Origin: CAIWHR01 sp963846855
GTDB taxonomy: Bacteria > Pseudomonadota > Gammaproteobacteria > Burkholderiales > Casimicrobiaceae
Length of the DNA: 64,000 nt
NCBI GenBank assembly: GCA_963846855.1
Contig: CAWJXK010000003.1
Span: forward strand, 1 to 64,000
Reading direction: 5' to 3'
The notes beneath the pieces were generated by a model. It made no database searches, was not told the DNA's origin, and saw nothing but the letters and a program-made list of their open reading frames with translations. Both the position numbers and the translations under genes were made by a program. Below are positions 1 through 10,845 of the stretch, one piece after another; the first letter of the stretch is position 1; each line of letters begins with the position of its first letter.

Positions 1-6
1 ATAGGG

Positions 7-122
7 TGCCTGACGATGACCTACTTTCGCATGGGTAATCCACACTATCATCGGCGTGCTGCCGTTTCACGGTCCTGTTCGGGATGGGAAGGGGTGGTTC
101 CGGCGGGCTAAGGTCGTCAGGC
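7..122 (-). rRNA. rrf: 5S ribosomal RNA
   Basis: The minus strand reads TGCCTGACGACC at its 5' end and closes with the complementary GTCAGGCA, the terminal helix of 5S rRNA. Length is about 116 nt. It is the last gene of the rrn operon, about 95 nt after the 23S 3' end. Confidence 0.95.
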
Positions 123-551
123 ATTGAAGGTCGGGGCGTGTTCGCACCCGGCAGGAAGAAGTAAAGGATTGGGTTGGTTGCGGCGCAACGCACCGTGGTC
201 AGTGCCCACGGTTATGGGGTCAAGCCGCACGGGCTATTAGTACCGGTTAGCTCAAGGCATTACTGCCCTTCCACACCCGGCCTATCAACGTGGTGGTCTG
301 CCACGACCCTTCAGGGGGATCAAGTCCCCGGGAGATCTCATCTTCAGGCACGTTTCCCGCTTAGATGCTTTCAGCGGTTATCGCTTCCGTACATAGCTAC
401 CCGGCGATGCGACTGGCGTCACAACCGGTACACCAGCGGTACGTCCACTCCGGTCCTCTCGTACTAGGAGCAGCCCCCGTCAAATCTCCAGCGCCCACGG
501 CAGATAGGGACCAAACTGTCTCACGACGTTTTGAACCCAGCTCACGTACCA

Positions 552-584
<33 letters not shown>

Positions 585-589
585 GGCTA

Positions 590-629
<40 letters not shown>

Positions 630-658
630 ACCGCCGTCGATATGAACTCTTGGGCGGT

Positions 659-732
<74 letters not shown>

Positions 733-835
733 TGTCCTGCTTTCGCACCTGCTCGCCTTGTCAGGCTCGCAGTCAAGCTTCCTTGTGCCATTGCACTATC
801 AGTACGATGTCCGACCGTACCTAGGAAACCTTCGA

Positions 836-881
<46 letters not shown>

Positions 882-1140
882 TACCATGCACGGTCCCCGA
901 TCCAGTTCATGGACCCAGGTTAGAACCGCAACAACACCAGGCTGGTATTTCAACGTTGCCTCCACGCCATCTAGCGACAGCGCTTCAAAGGCTCCCAGCT
1001 ATCCTACACAAGTCTTGTCACAGTCCAATGCAAAGCTACAGTAAAGGTGCACGGGGTCTTTCCGTCTAGCCGCGGGTAGATTGCATCTTCACAAACACTT
1101 CAACTTCGCTGAGTCTCAGGAGGAGACAGTGTGGCCATCG

Positions 1141-1231
<91 letters not shown>

Positions 1232-1258
1232 AATCAAGAGCTTGCACCCCATCATTTA

Positions 1259-1293
<35 letters not shown>

Positions 1294-1928
1294 GTCGACT
1301 TTCGTCTTTGCAGAGTGCTGTGTTTTTGTTAAACAGTCGCAGCCACCATTTCTCTGCGGCCCCTCTCGGCTCCAGCTGTACGCCTTCACCTACCAGGGGC
1401 GCACCTTATCCCGAAGTTACGGTGCTAATTTGCCGAGTTCCTTCTCCTGAGTTCTCTCAAGCGCCTTAGAATATTCATCCTGCCCACCTGTGTCGGTTTG
1501 CGGTACGGTCAATTCGAGACTGAAGCTTAGAGGCTTTTCCTGGAAGCAGGGTATCGCGCACTTCAGGCCAGCAAGCCGACCCTACGTCATCACGCCTCGG
1601 CTAAGACCCCCGGATTTGCCTAAGGGCCACGCCTACACGCTTAAACCGGGACGTCCAACACCCGGCCGCGCTAACCTTCTCCGTCCCCCCATCGCATCTC
1701 GAATCGGTGCAGGAATATTGACCTGCTTCCCATCGGCTACGACTCTCGTCCTCACCTTAGGGGCCGACTCACCCTGCGCCGATGAACGTGGCGCAGGAAA
1801 CCTTGGGCTTTCGGCGAGCGGGCCTTTCACCCGCTTTATCGCTACTCATGTCAGCATTCGCACTTCCGATGGCTCCAGCAAGCCTCTCGACTCACCTTCA
1901 CAGCCCTACGGAACGCTCTCCTACCATC

Positions 1929-2387
1929 CAGGAGTCAGAAGTCAGTTGACAGAAATCAGTAACGGCACGGCATCACCTGGCGCCCGTGCTTTTACTGAGT
2001 CCTTGCAGCATCTTGGCGATCTCGATGTACTCATCGCGCCAAGCCTGCCACGTCGACTCGGAGATGTACCCCAAGTCATGACAGTAACGAAGCCACACCC
2101 GCATCTCGTCTGCCGAGCCAATCGCCATCGTTAGATAGCGACGCAACTCGAGCTTCGATGCGGAGGATTTCGCGAAGCCTTCCGCCAGATTGGCGCAGAT
2201 CCCTTTACTGCACCGACGGACCTGGTCCGCCAACGCATATTGCTCGATTTGCGGAAAGCCCAAGCTGGCGCGGTGAATGTCGAGCGACACTCGATACGCA
2301 CGCTTGAACACTTCCAGCTCCTCGAACCGGATCAACGGCATCGCTTGAGCTTGATACTGTCAACTGTCAACTGAATTCTGACCCCTG
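1929..2387 (-). repeat. Intervening sequence in 23S helix 45, with inverted terminal repeats
   Basis: This 459-nt insert interrupts normal 23S sequence. It is bounded by 24-nt inverted repeats (1929-1952 and 2364-2387) that match at 22 of 24 positions and contain CAGTTGACAG. The body carries a 122-codon gene in the same direction as the rRNA. Paired ends would form the long stem typical of RNase III-processed intervening sequences. The same repeat core recurs elsewhere in this operon. Confidence 0.9.
1973..2341 (-). CDS. 23S rRNA intervening-sequence protein (four-helix bundle)
   Basis: A 122-residue protein lies wholly inside the helix 45 insert and reads in the same direction as the rRNA. 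It begins MPLIRFEELEVFKRAYRVSL and contains the family signature of ADQVRRCSKGICANLAEGF followed by a Glu/Leu/Arg helix. These identify the 23S rRNA-intervening-sequence/four-helix-bundle family (about 115-130 residues), whose biochemical role is not settled. The family is known both inside rRNA inserts and as free genes. No clear Shine-Dalgarno precedes the ATG. Expression would have to come from the rRNA precursor, before or after excision of the insert. It may be a passenger that helps the insert persist, but nothing in the sequence shows that. Confidence 0.9.
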   Translation of the reverse strand: MPLIRFEELEVFKRAYRVSLDIHRASLGFPQIEQYALADQVRRCSKGICANLAEGFAKSSASKLELRRYLTMAIGSADEMRVWLRYCHDLGYISESTWQAWRDEYIEIAKMLQGLSKSTGAR

Positions 2388-2468
2388 AATCCACAGCTTC
2401 GGTGCACGGTTTGAGCCCCGTTACATCTTCCGCGCAGGACGACTCGACCAGTGAGCTATTACGCTTTC

Positions 2469-2500
<32 letters not shown>

Positions 2501-2547
2501 TGGCTGTCTGTGCCTTCCCACCTCGTTTCCCACTTAACCGTGTCTTG

Positions 2548-2580
<33 letters not shown>

Positions 2581-3038
2581 CTCGACACCGGACGTTAGCA
2601 CCCGATGTCTGTCTCCCCTGCTCGCACTTGCCGGTATTCGGAGTTTGCTATGGCACGGTAAGTCACAATGACCCCCGCCACCATTACAGTGCTCTACCCC
2701 CGGCAGTGATACAGGAGGCACTACCTAAATAGTTTTCGGAGAGAACCAGCTATTTCCGGATTTGATTAGCCTTTCACCCCTACCCACAGCTCATCCCCTA
2801 CCTTTTCAACGGGAGTGGGTTCGGCCCTCCAGTGAGTGTTACCCCACCTTCAGCCTGGCCATGGGTAGATCATCCGGTTTCGGGTCTACGCTATGTGACT
2901 CAATCGCCCTGTTCGGACTCGCTTTCGCTGCGCCTCCCCTATTCGGTTAAGCTCGCCACACCACGTAAGTCGCTGACCCATTATACAAAAGGTACGCCGT
3001 CACTCCGTCGCTCAATGGCTCCGCCATTGATCTCCTCG

Positions 3039-3155
3039 TTCAGTTGACAGGTGTCAGTTGACAGCTGCCAGTAACACCACATCGCAGCCACCGCGATTAC
3101 CGCGTAGCGTGACGTGCCTTTACTGACTACTGTCAACTGACTCCTGACTCCTGAA
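3039..3155 (-). repeat. Intervening sequence in 23S helix 25, inverted-repeat element
   Basis: This 117-nt element replaces the tip of helix 25. Its ends (3039-3074 and 3120-3155) are imperfect 36-nt inverted repeats. Each starts TTCAG on its own strand, contains CAGTTGACAG and ends in CAGTAA. The unpaired middle is 45 nt and codes for nothing. The host helix is itself longer than usual on both sides (about 3000-3200), including a small hairpin near CTCAATGGCTCCGCCATTGA. Confidence 0.85.
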
Positions 3156-3604
3156 GGAGGAGCGATGTCACTCCAATTGCAAAGCAATTGAGTGACGGAG
3201 CTCCGACTGTTTGTATGCATGCGGTTTCAGGATCTATTTCACTCCCCTCCCGGGGTTCTTTTCGCCTTTCCCTCACGGTACTGGTTCACTATCGGTCGAT
3301 CACGAGTATTTAGCCTTGGAGGATGGTCCCCCCATCTTCAGACAGGATTTCACGTGTCCCGCCCTACTTCTCTCGCGCCTGGTTCCACAATCGTCTCTTC
3401 GGTTACGGGGCTATCACCCACTGCGGCCGGCCTTTCCAGACCATTCTCCTGAGACAACTGCTAAATCGCGACGGCTTCTCCCATTTCGCTCGCCACTACT
3501 CTGGGAATCTCGGTTGATTTCTGTTCCTCCGGCTACTGAGATGTTTCAGTTCACCGGGTTCGCTCTACCCTGCCTATGTATTCAGCAGGGAGTGACCCTT
3601 GCGG

Positions 3605-3636
<32 letters not shown>

Positions 3637-3910
3637 ATCGCTCGTTTGCCAGCTCCCCGCAGCTTTTCGCAGGCTGCCACGTCCTTCATCGCCTGTGATC
3701 GCCAAGGCATCCACCACATGCACTTAGTCGCTTGACCCCATAACACTGAGCACTGACATTCGCTCAACATCACGGGCGTTCGCGCCCCCTGCCCATCCCG
3801 AACTCACAGGACGTACAGGGACAATACAATCCAACCCAGTCTCACCCTTCCAGCCAGACCAAAGCTCGCGCCCAAGCCTGCCCTTCCGAGCAAGACCTTT
3901 ACTTCTTCCC

Positions 3911-3925
3911 AATTGTTAAAGAACA
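3911..3925 (-). promoter_or_regulatory. BoxA antitermination site before 23S
   Basis: The minus strand reads TGTTCTTTAACAATT between the tRNA-Ala fragment and 23S. This is nearly the spacer boxA of other proteobacterial rrn operons (TGCTCTTTAACAATC in E. coli), bound by NusB-S10 for antitermination. Confidence 0.8.
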
Positions 3926-3992
3926 ACCGATATTCAGGTCTGGCTAAAAACCAGAGCTAAACGCCTCACGCTTAGCTTTGATCTCTGCGCAT

Positions 3993-4051
3993 TGGTGGAG
4001 CTGGACGGGATCGAACCGACGACCCCCCTGCTTGCAAAGCAGGTGCTCTCC
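3993..4051 (-). pseudogene. Truncated second copy of tRNA-Ala (3' fragment)
   Basis: These 59 nt repeat the 3' part of the adjacent tRNA-Ala(TGC): CCA end, T arm, anticodon arm and the start of the D arm. The match stops abruptly at 4051, where the repeat element at 4053-4090 begins. The acceptor 5' strand and the rest of the D arm are missing. One extra C sits in the C run beside the anticodon arm. It cannot fold as a tRNA. The arrangement suggests that a repeat element entered tRNA-Ala and left a duplicated 3' part downstream. Confidence 0.85.
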
Positions 4052-4052
4052 T

Positions 4053-4090
4053 GTTCAGTGGTCAGCAGTCAGTTGACAGGAGTCAGTCAC
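4053..4090. repeat. TCAGTTGACAG-family repeat between tRNA-Ala copies
   Basis: This short stretch holds several tandem-like variants of the heptad-spaced motif (TCAGTGGTCAG, AGTCAGTTGACAGGAGTCAG). It separates the complete tRNA-Ala from its 3' fragment. It lacks the full inverted partner seen in the other copies. Confidence 0.75.
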
Positions 4091-4104
4091 TTCAAATTCC
4101 AACC

Positions 4105-4180
4105 TGGTGGAGCTGGACGGGATCGAACCGACGACCCCCTGCTTGCAAAGCAGGTGCTCTCCCAACTGAGCTACAGCCCC
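4105..4180 (-). tRNA. tRNA-Ala(TGC)
   Basis: The minus strand gives a complete 76-nt cloverleaf beginning GGGGCTGTAGCTCAG. It has anticodon TGC in the loop TTTGCAA, a T arm GGTTCGATCCC, and an encoded CCA. It occupies the standard place in the 16S-23S spacer. Confidence 0.97.
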
Positions 4181-4182
4181 GA

Positions 4183-4220
4183 TTCAGTCTGTCAACTGAC
4201 TACTGTCAGCTGACACCTGA
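4183..4220. repeat. TCAGTTGACAG-family repeat between tRNA-Ala and tRNA-Ile
   Basis: Nearly the whole gap between the two tRNAs is a palindromic member of the family. It starts TTCAGTCTGTCAACTGAC and ends with CTGACACCTGAA, so it could fold on itself in the precursor. Confidence 0.75.
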
Positions 4221-4223
4221 ACC

Positions 4224-4300
4224 TGGTGGGTCTGGATGGATTCGAACCATCGACCCCCGCCTTATCAAGACGGTGCTCTAACCAACTGAGCTACAGGCCC
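4224..4300 (-). tRNA. tRNA-Ile(GAT)
   Basis: The minus strand gives a 77-nt tRNA beginning GGGCCTGTAGCTCAG. It has anticodon GAT in the loop TTGATAA, a T arm GGTTCGAATCC and an encoded CCA. The Ile-Ala pair is the usual spacer content of proteobacterial rrn operons. Confidence 0.97.
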
Positions 4301-4306
4301 GGTTTT

Positions 4307-4421
4307 CAGTTGACAGGAGTCAGTTGACAGTTGGCAGTAACTGCGCGCGTAGCCAGTACTTCGCGCGTCGACTTTCCACGCTTTTACTGCCAACTGCCAA
4401 CTGGCAACTGGCTCCTGACTG
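4307..4421. repeat. Full-length inverted-repeat element in the 16S-23S spacer
   Basis: Left arm 4307-4340 and right arm 4384-4421 are inverted copies built from CAGTTGACAG/CAGTTGGCAG units, each ending CAGTAA towards the loop. The 43-nt centre has a GCGCGCG-containing smaller fold. Size (about 115 nt) and layout match the helix 25 insert, so the same element type has landed both in rRNA and in the spacer. Confidence 0.85.
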
Positions 4422-4486
4422 CAGCCGATAGGTTGTGGGTACTTGAACATCACGGTGGGAGTAGCAGGGTCGATCGACCGGGGCCA

Positions 4487-4520
4487 TTACTGACTCCTGT
4501 CAACTGACGCCTGACTCCTG
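4487..4520. repeat. TCAGTTGACAG-family half element beside the 16S 3' end
   Basis: This is one arm of the repeat (TTACTGACTCCTGTCAACTG and following CTGACTCCTG), ending 8 bases from the 16S 3' end. No matching left arm is found in the 65 nt between it and the previous element, so it looks like a partial copy. Confidence 0.7.
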
Positions 4521-4528
4521 TTTCCGAG

Positions 4529-6061
<1,533 letters not shown>

Positions 6062-6290
6062 AGAAAAAGTTCGATCTCTATCAAAGTCACTCAATCGACG
6101 TTGGCCCCATCTCAATCCCCTCAGTTTCCCAACAGGATCAAGACAAGACTCGCGCCTCCATCCCTTGCGAAACGAAGGCGTCTTTGCGTCGTGTGAGCAC
6201 CTATATGTCTCTACACCCCAAGTCAGCATCACTCGCGTGACACCACCCCAGAGCGCCATGACATCCAAGCACCCACACCTATCGGTTGCA

Positions 6291-6305
6291 AATTTTTAAG
6301 GAACA
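6291..6305 (-). promoter_or_regulatory. BoxA-like site in the rrn leader
   Basis: The minus strand reads TGTTCCTTAAAAATT about 60 nt into the leader. It resembles boxA but is less perfect than the copy before 23S. Confidence 0.55.
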
Positions 6306-6371
6306 GGCCTCGCGCTGCCCGGAATCTCGTCAAACGGCAGGATCGGGAAAAGCAGAGGCAAAGAGGCGCGA

Positions 6372-6399
6372 TTATACCGCGAATACGGTCGAGGTCAAC
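6372..6399 (-). promoter_or_regulatory. rRNA operon promoter (P1 type)
   Basis: On the minus strand, -35 TTGACC (6394-6399), a 16-bp spacer, and a perfect -10 TATAAT (6372-6377) are followed by a GC-rich discriminator. The 16-bp spacer and GC-rich discriminator are hallmarks of growth-rate- and ppGpp-regulated rrn promoters. The leader to 16S is about 300 nt. Confidence 0.85.
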
Positions 6400-6669
6400 G
6401 ACCAATGCCAGACGGGGGATTCCGGCGTGCCCGGAGCGCTCAGCCAGGCGACCCGCGAAGGGCCGTCGGACGCCTGAAGGACGTCGGCGACGGCCACTCT
6501 TCAGTAGAATGCTGCGAGCCCCGGCGCAAATCGCTCCAGAAATCGCGGCAACGGCCCGTGTTGGCGGTTCGAACCGCTGATTTCGAGGCAACCGCCGCGC
6601 CACCCGCCCGAGCCGCAGGTACGCTGACGGCCATCGTACTGTCATCGTTTCACCCTTCCCACCGCCATC

Positions 6670-7935
6670 GTGCCGACAACAGAAGACTCGACCGCGACGC
6701 GCGTCCAGCCCGACCCGACCCCTCCGGCCGTATCGTCGAGCGACGCCGCGATGCCCGGTCAAGTCGAGCGCGCTGCCTTCCAAAGCGTACGGATCGCCCT
6801 CGTCTTTGGAATCGGGCTGCTCCTTTGCGTGATCGGATATCTGAGCGCCGCGGTGCCCGGCGCCTGGTTCCCTGCCGCGGAGACCCGATCTTGGGCGGCG
6901 AAGGATCTCGTGATCGTGCGCGGATCCGGCAGCCTCGTCGGCGACGAACTCGTCGTCACCGCGCCCGATGCCACGGGAACGACAATCGTCTCGCTCAACG
7001 CGCAGTTCCGGTCGAGCCGATACCCCGCGATCGCATGGATCGGCGCCGACTTTCCCGATCAGGCGAGAGTCACGATGCTCTGGAACAGCGATTACCTCCC
7101 GGGCAAGGTGAACGTCGCGCCGGTCGACGTCGAGTCGGGCCGCCTGCGTCCGGTGCAAGTCCAGGGCACGCGCCGCTGGGTGGGGAACATCACGGGGCTG
7201 GCACTCACCGTGCAGGGCCCGCTGCCGGCGCCGTTGCGAATTCGCGGCGTCGTGGCAAAACCGATGGGCGCGTTCGGAACGCTGCGCGACCGTGCCGGCG
7301 AATGGCTTGCATTCGAGAGCTGGACCGGAACGTCGATCAACGGCGTCGTCGGTGGCGCCGATGTCCAGGATCTGCCGCTCCCGCTCTTGCTCGCCGCTGC
7401 CGTGGCCCTCGCGAGCGCGCTCGCATACACCCTCGTGCGATGGCAGCCGCGCGCGCTCGGCGTCGGCGTTGCCGCCACGATCGCGGGATCCTTCCTGCTC
7501 GCGTGGTTCGCACTCGACGCGCGCTGGACCTGGAATCTCGCGCGGCAGGTCGCCGAGACCGCGACCCGCTATGCCGGCAAGGATACGCATGAAAAGGGCC
7601 TTGCCGCCGAGGACGGCGCACTTTACGCGTTCATCGAAAAGGCGCGTGCCGTGATGCCGCAGACGCCGGCCCGTGTCTTCGTGCTCGCCGACGTGCCCTA
7701 TTTTCGCGGCCGTGCCGCGTATCACCTCTATCCGCACGACGCGTACGCCGACGTGCTTGGCGCGGCACCCGCGCCGCCGACGGCGATGCGACCCGGCGAC
7801 TGGGTGTTCGTATGGCAGCGCCCAGGCATTCAATATGACCCGGCACAGCACAAGCTCCGCTGGGACGCGCGCGGGTCGGTATCGGCCGAGGCCAAGCTCC
7901 TCGGCGACGGCGCCGCGCTGTTCGTCGTCCGGTAG
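6670..7935 (+). CDS. Membrane protein of unknown function
   Basis: A 421-residue protein. A hydrophobic segment near residues 40-62 is followed by a periplasm-type region of about 170 residues, then two more membrane segments near 235-260 and 270-285, and a C-terminal soluble part. The start taken is a GTG; an ATG at 6751 is an alternative that would still keep the first membrane segment. It ends 6 nt before the next polytopic membrane protein, so the two are probably one operon and may work together. I do not recognise a family. The setting suggests surface glycan assembly, by inference only. Confidence 0.65.
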   Translation: MPTTEDSTATRVQPDPTPPAVSSSDAAMPGQVERAAFQSVRIALVFGIGLLLCVIGYLSAAVPGAWFPAAETRSWAAKDLVIVRGSGSLVGDELVVTAPDATGTTIVSLNAQFRSSRYPAIAWIGADFPDQARVTMLWNSDYLPGKVNVAPVDVESGRLRPVQVQGTRRWVGNITGLALTVQGPLPAPLRIRGVVAKPMGAFGTLRDRAGEWLAFESWTGTSINGVVGGADVQDLPLPLLLAAAVALASALAYTLVRWQPRALGVGVAATIAGSFLLAWFALDARWTWNLARQVAETATRYAGKDTHEKGLAAEDGALYAFIEKARAVMPQTPARVFVLADVPYFRGRAAYHLYPHDAYADVLGAAPAPPTAMRPGDWVFVWQRPGIQYDPAQHKLRWDARGSVSAEAKLLGDGAALFVVR

Positions 7936-7941
7936 GCGAGC

Positions 7942-9657
7942 ATGGCTATCGTCGGCCTTCTCGTCTCGGCCGCGCTCCCGTGGATCCTCGGAATCGCGCT
8001 GCTCGCCGCGCTTCACGGACGCGAGCGCTGCGAGACTCCGGGCACCATCGCCTGGATTTGCGGCGCAGGGTGGTTCGCCGGAATCTTCGTCGTCACGCTC
8101 TGGCTGCGCGCATTGTCGCTGCTGCATGTGAGGTTCGGCGTTCTGACCGTCGCGATTCCGGTCGCCGTCGCGGCATTCACGCTCGCCGCGATCGCATGGC
8201 GGCGCCACGGCACGAGCCTCCTGCCGGTCGCACGCGTGGCAATCGGCACGCTCGTGGCAAAGAATCGCTCGGGCTGGCGCCGGGCCGCATGGCTCGGTCT
8301 CGTGTCGTGGATCGTCCTGCGCCTTGCACTCCTGCTGCTCGAAGTCGTGTGGCGTCCGATGTTTCCGTGGGATGCGTGGACAGCATGGGCGACCAAAGCT
8401 CGAGTCTGGTTCGAGCTGGGCGCGCTCGCTCCGTTTGTGGAAGGCGCCGCATGGCTCGCCGGCAACGGCGCGTACACGGATTCGGCGCCCGGCTTTCCGG
8501 CCACGGTGCCGCTATTTCAGGTCTGGACGGCGACGTTGCTCGGGCACTGGGATGACGCGCTCGTCAATCTTCCGTGGTGGTGTTGCGGCGTCGCCCTGGC
8601 AATGGCGGCCTATGGATTCCTCGTTGCGCGCCGCCTGCCGGCCATCGCGGCGCTCGTCGGCACCTGGCTCATCGTTTCGCTGCCGATTCTCGACGTCCAC
8701 ATCGCCCTCGCCGGGTACGCCGACTTTCCGCTGAGTGCCTACCTCGCGCTGGCGGTGCTGGCGTCCCTGCGCGCGATCGACCGCCGCGAACCGGACGACG
8801 TCGCGCTCGCCGCGCTGTGCCTTGTCGCCGTGCCGCTCATCAAGCCGGCCGGCATCCTGTGGCTCGCAATCCTCGCCCCGGGCCTCGCCGCCGCGGCATT
8901 CCCCGCGTGGGGCCGGCGCATCGGCGTGGCGTGCCTCGTTGCCGCCGTTGGCGTGGTCACGGTCGGAGTCCGTTCCGGACTGCTGACCGCGAGCCCCACG
9001 GGCTTCGAGCCGGCGCTAAAGTCGCTGGTCGATGCCTGGTTCGTGTTCGCGAACTGGAATCTGCTGTGGTTCGGCGCCATTGCCACCGCGTTTCTGTGCC
9101 ACCGTCATCTGCTTTCGGTTCGACTCGCGCCGCTTTCGCTGATCGTCGCGGCGGGTATAGTCTTCACGGGCTTTGCCTACTTCGTTCCCGGCGCGTGGCT
9201 CACGCGAGCCGACGAGACCAGCATCAATCGGATGGCGCTGCACATCGCGCCAATGGTGGCGATCTGGATGGTCATGCTGTTCTGCGAGTGGGGAGGCATT
9301 CGCCGGGAATCCGCGAGGCGCACGATCCCGGCCACCGATGTCGGCGGCGGGTTCTTTTCAATTCGAGACGATTCCGGAGGCCGCCAGCGCCGACCCGATC
9401 GTCCGCGAGGCGCTGCTGCGGCATCAGCGCGGCGACCTCGACGGCGCCGAGGAAAAATATCGCGCCGCACTCGAGATCGCCCCCGGGCACATTCATGCCA
9501 GCCACTACCTCGGCGTCGTGCTCTACCAGCGGCGAAGGCTGGACGAGGCGATCCCGCTGCTCGAGCGATCGGCGCAGGCGGTGCCAGGCGAACCCGAATT
9601 CCAGAACAATCTCGGCCTCGTGCTCGCGGCGGCCGATCGCAACGACGAAGCGATTGA
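7942..9657 (+). CDS. Polytopic membrane protein, possible GT-C type glycosyltransferase; 3' end out of frame
   Basis: About ten or more membrane segments fill the first 460 residues. An acidic-aromatic stretch (PMFPWDAWTAWATKARVWFE, about residues 135-155) lies in an early extracytoplasmic loop, as in GT-C glycosyltransferases. After about residue 465 (near 9335) the frame becomes Arg/Ala/Pro-rich, with no membrane character. It runs 320 nt inside the next gene in another frame. The natural C-terminus is therefore probably close to 9340, and a base seems to be missing or added there, or the overlap is genuine. Neighbouring TPR glycosyltransferases support a glycan role; the substrate is unknown. 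Confidence 0.6.
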   Translation: MAIVGLLVSAALPWILGIALLAALHGRERCETPGTIAWICGAGWFAGIFVVTLWLRALSLLHVRFGVLTVAIPVAVAAFTLAAIAWRRHGTSLLPVARVAIGTLVAKNRSGWRRAAWLGLVSWIVLRLALLLLEVVWRPMFPWDAWTAWATKARVWFELGALAPFVEGAAWLAGNGAYTDSAPGFPATVPLFQVWTATLLGHWDDALVNLPWWCCGVALAMAAYGFLVARRLPAIAALVGTWLIVSLPILDVHIALAGYADFPLSAYLALAVLASLRAIDRREPDDVALAALCLVAVPLIKPAGILWLAILAPGLAAAAFPAWGRRIGVACLVAAVGVVTVGVRSGLLTASPTGFEPALKSLVDAWFVFANWNLLWFGAIATAFLCHRHLLSVRLAPLSLIVAAGIVFTGFAYFVPGAWLTRADETSINRMALHIAPMVAIWMVMLFCEWGGIRRESARRTIPATDVGGGFFSIRDDSGGRQRRPDRPRGAAAASARRPRRRRGKISRRTRDRPRAHSCQPLPRRRALPAAKAGRGDPAARAIGAGGARRTRIPEQSRPRARGGRSQRRSD

Positions 9658-10756
9658 CGCGTTCCGGAATGCGCTCCGCCTCTCGCCCGATCACGCGGTC
9701 GCATGGAACAACCTCGGTCTCACGCTTTATGCGGCGTGCAACGTGCCTGACGCCATCGCCGCCTATCGCGAAGCACTCGTGCGCCAGCCCAATTTCGCGG
9801 AAGCGCACTGGAATCTCGCGCTGGCGCTGCTCGCGAACGGGGAACATGCCGAGGGCTGGCAGGAGTACGAATGGCGCCTTCGCATCGCCGCCCTGGGGGC
9901 AGGCGAGCGCGAAACGCCGGGATTGCTGTGGGACGGCGCGATCCGGCAGGGCCTCACGTTGCTGGTCACGACCGAGCAGGGCATGGGCGACGCGCTCCTG
10001 TTCGCCCGGTACGTGCGGCCACTCGCCGAACGGGGCGTTCGTGTCGTCCTGCTGTCGCCACCGCCGTTGGTGAAGCTGCTCGCGACGGCGCCCGGCGTCG
10101 CCGCCGTCGTCGGCGCCGATCAGAAGTTGCCCGCCTACGACGCCCACGTGCCGCTGATGTCACTGCCGCGCCTTCTCGGCATCAGTCCGGATGGCGGACC
10201 GGCGGCCATTCCCTACCTTCGCGCGGATCGCGTCCTCCGCGCCGACGCGGCGATCGCGCTCGCTCCCTTCGCCGCGGCACTCAAGATCGGGCTTGCCTGG
10301 TCGGGCAATCCGCAGAATTCGAACGACCACCGGCGTTCGATTCCGCTCGCGCAGCTGGCGCCGCTGCTGCGCCTGCCGGGCACCGCATGGTTCTCTCTGC
10401 AGCGCGCCATGGATGAACGTGACATCGACGCGGTCCCGGCGACGGCGATTCGGCGTCTCCCGATGCGCGAGGACTTCGACGGTGCGGCGGCGCTGATCGA
10501 CGAGCTCGATCTGATCGTGAGCGTCGACACGAGTCTCGCCCACCTCGCGGGAGCGCTCGGGCGTCCCGTGTGGGTGGCATTGGCGTTCGCGCCGGACTGG
10601 CGCTGGCATCCGCTCGACGGCGATAACATCTGGTATCCAACCGCACGGCAGTTCCGTCAGCGCGCGCCCGGCGGCTGGGATACGGTCGTTGCGCAAATTG
10701 GCGATGCGCTCGCTGACCTGCAGCGTGCGCGCGACGATTCCGCGCGGCAGCCCTAG
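9338..10756 (+). CDS. TPR-glycosyltransferase (GT9-like C-terminal domain)
   Basis: A 472-residue protein. The first about 165 residues hold roughly five TPR units of about 34 residues (signatures such as AWNNLGLTLY and AHWNLALALL). The C-terminal half has a glycosyltransferase-B look: TEQGMGDALLFARY, then KIGLAWSGNP, then DTSLAHLAGALGRPVWVAL, as in heptosyltransferase-like (GT9) proteins. These TPR fusions are common in surface glycan clusters. The ATG at 9338 is chosen because the TPR frame has no sensible sequence before it; the open frame extends back to 9173 inside the previous gene. Confidence 0.75.
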   Translation: MSAAGSFQFETIPEAASADPIVREALLRHQRGDLDGAEEKYRAALEIAPGHIHASHYLGVVLYQRRRLDEAIPLLERSAQAVPGEPEFQNNLGLVLAAADRNDEAIDAFRNALRLSPDHAVAWNNLGLTLYAACNVPDAIAAYREALVRQPNFAEAHWNLALALLANGEHAEGWQEYEWRLRIAALGAGERETPGLLWDGAIRQGLTLLVTTEQGMGDALLFARYVRPLAERGVRVVLLSPPPLVKLLATAPGVAAVVGADQKLPAYDAHVPLMSLPRLLGISPDGGPAAIPYLRADRVLRADAAIALAPFAAALKIGLAWSGNPQNSNDHRRSIPLAQLAPLLRLPGTAWFSLQRAMDERDIDAVPATAIRRLPMREDFDGAAALIDELDLIVSVDTSLAHLAGALGRPVWVALAFAPDWRWHPLDGDNIWYPTARQFRQRAPGGWDTVVAQIGDALADLQRARDDSARQP

Positions 10757-10845
10757 CGATGTCTCACAGTGGCGCTCAGTCGAGGCCGGTGTTTTCCGAA
10801 TAAAATGAGGTCGGATACCATGCTGGAGCGTTCGGCGGAACACTG

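Noticed and set aside
6229..8208. Long antisense open frame of 659 codons
   Set aside because: Arg/Gly/Asp-rich shadow of the membrane protein gene, common in high-GC DNA.
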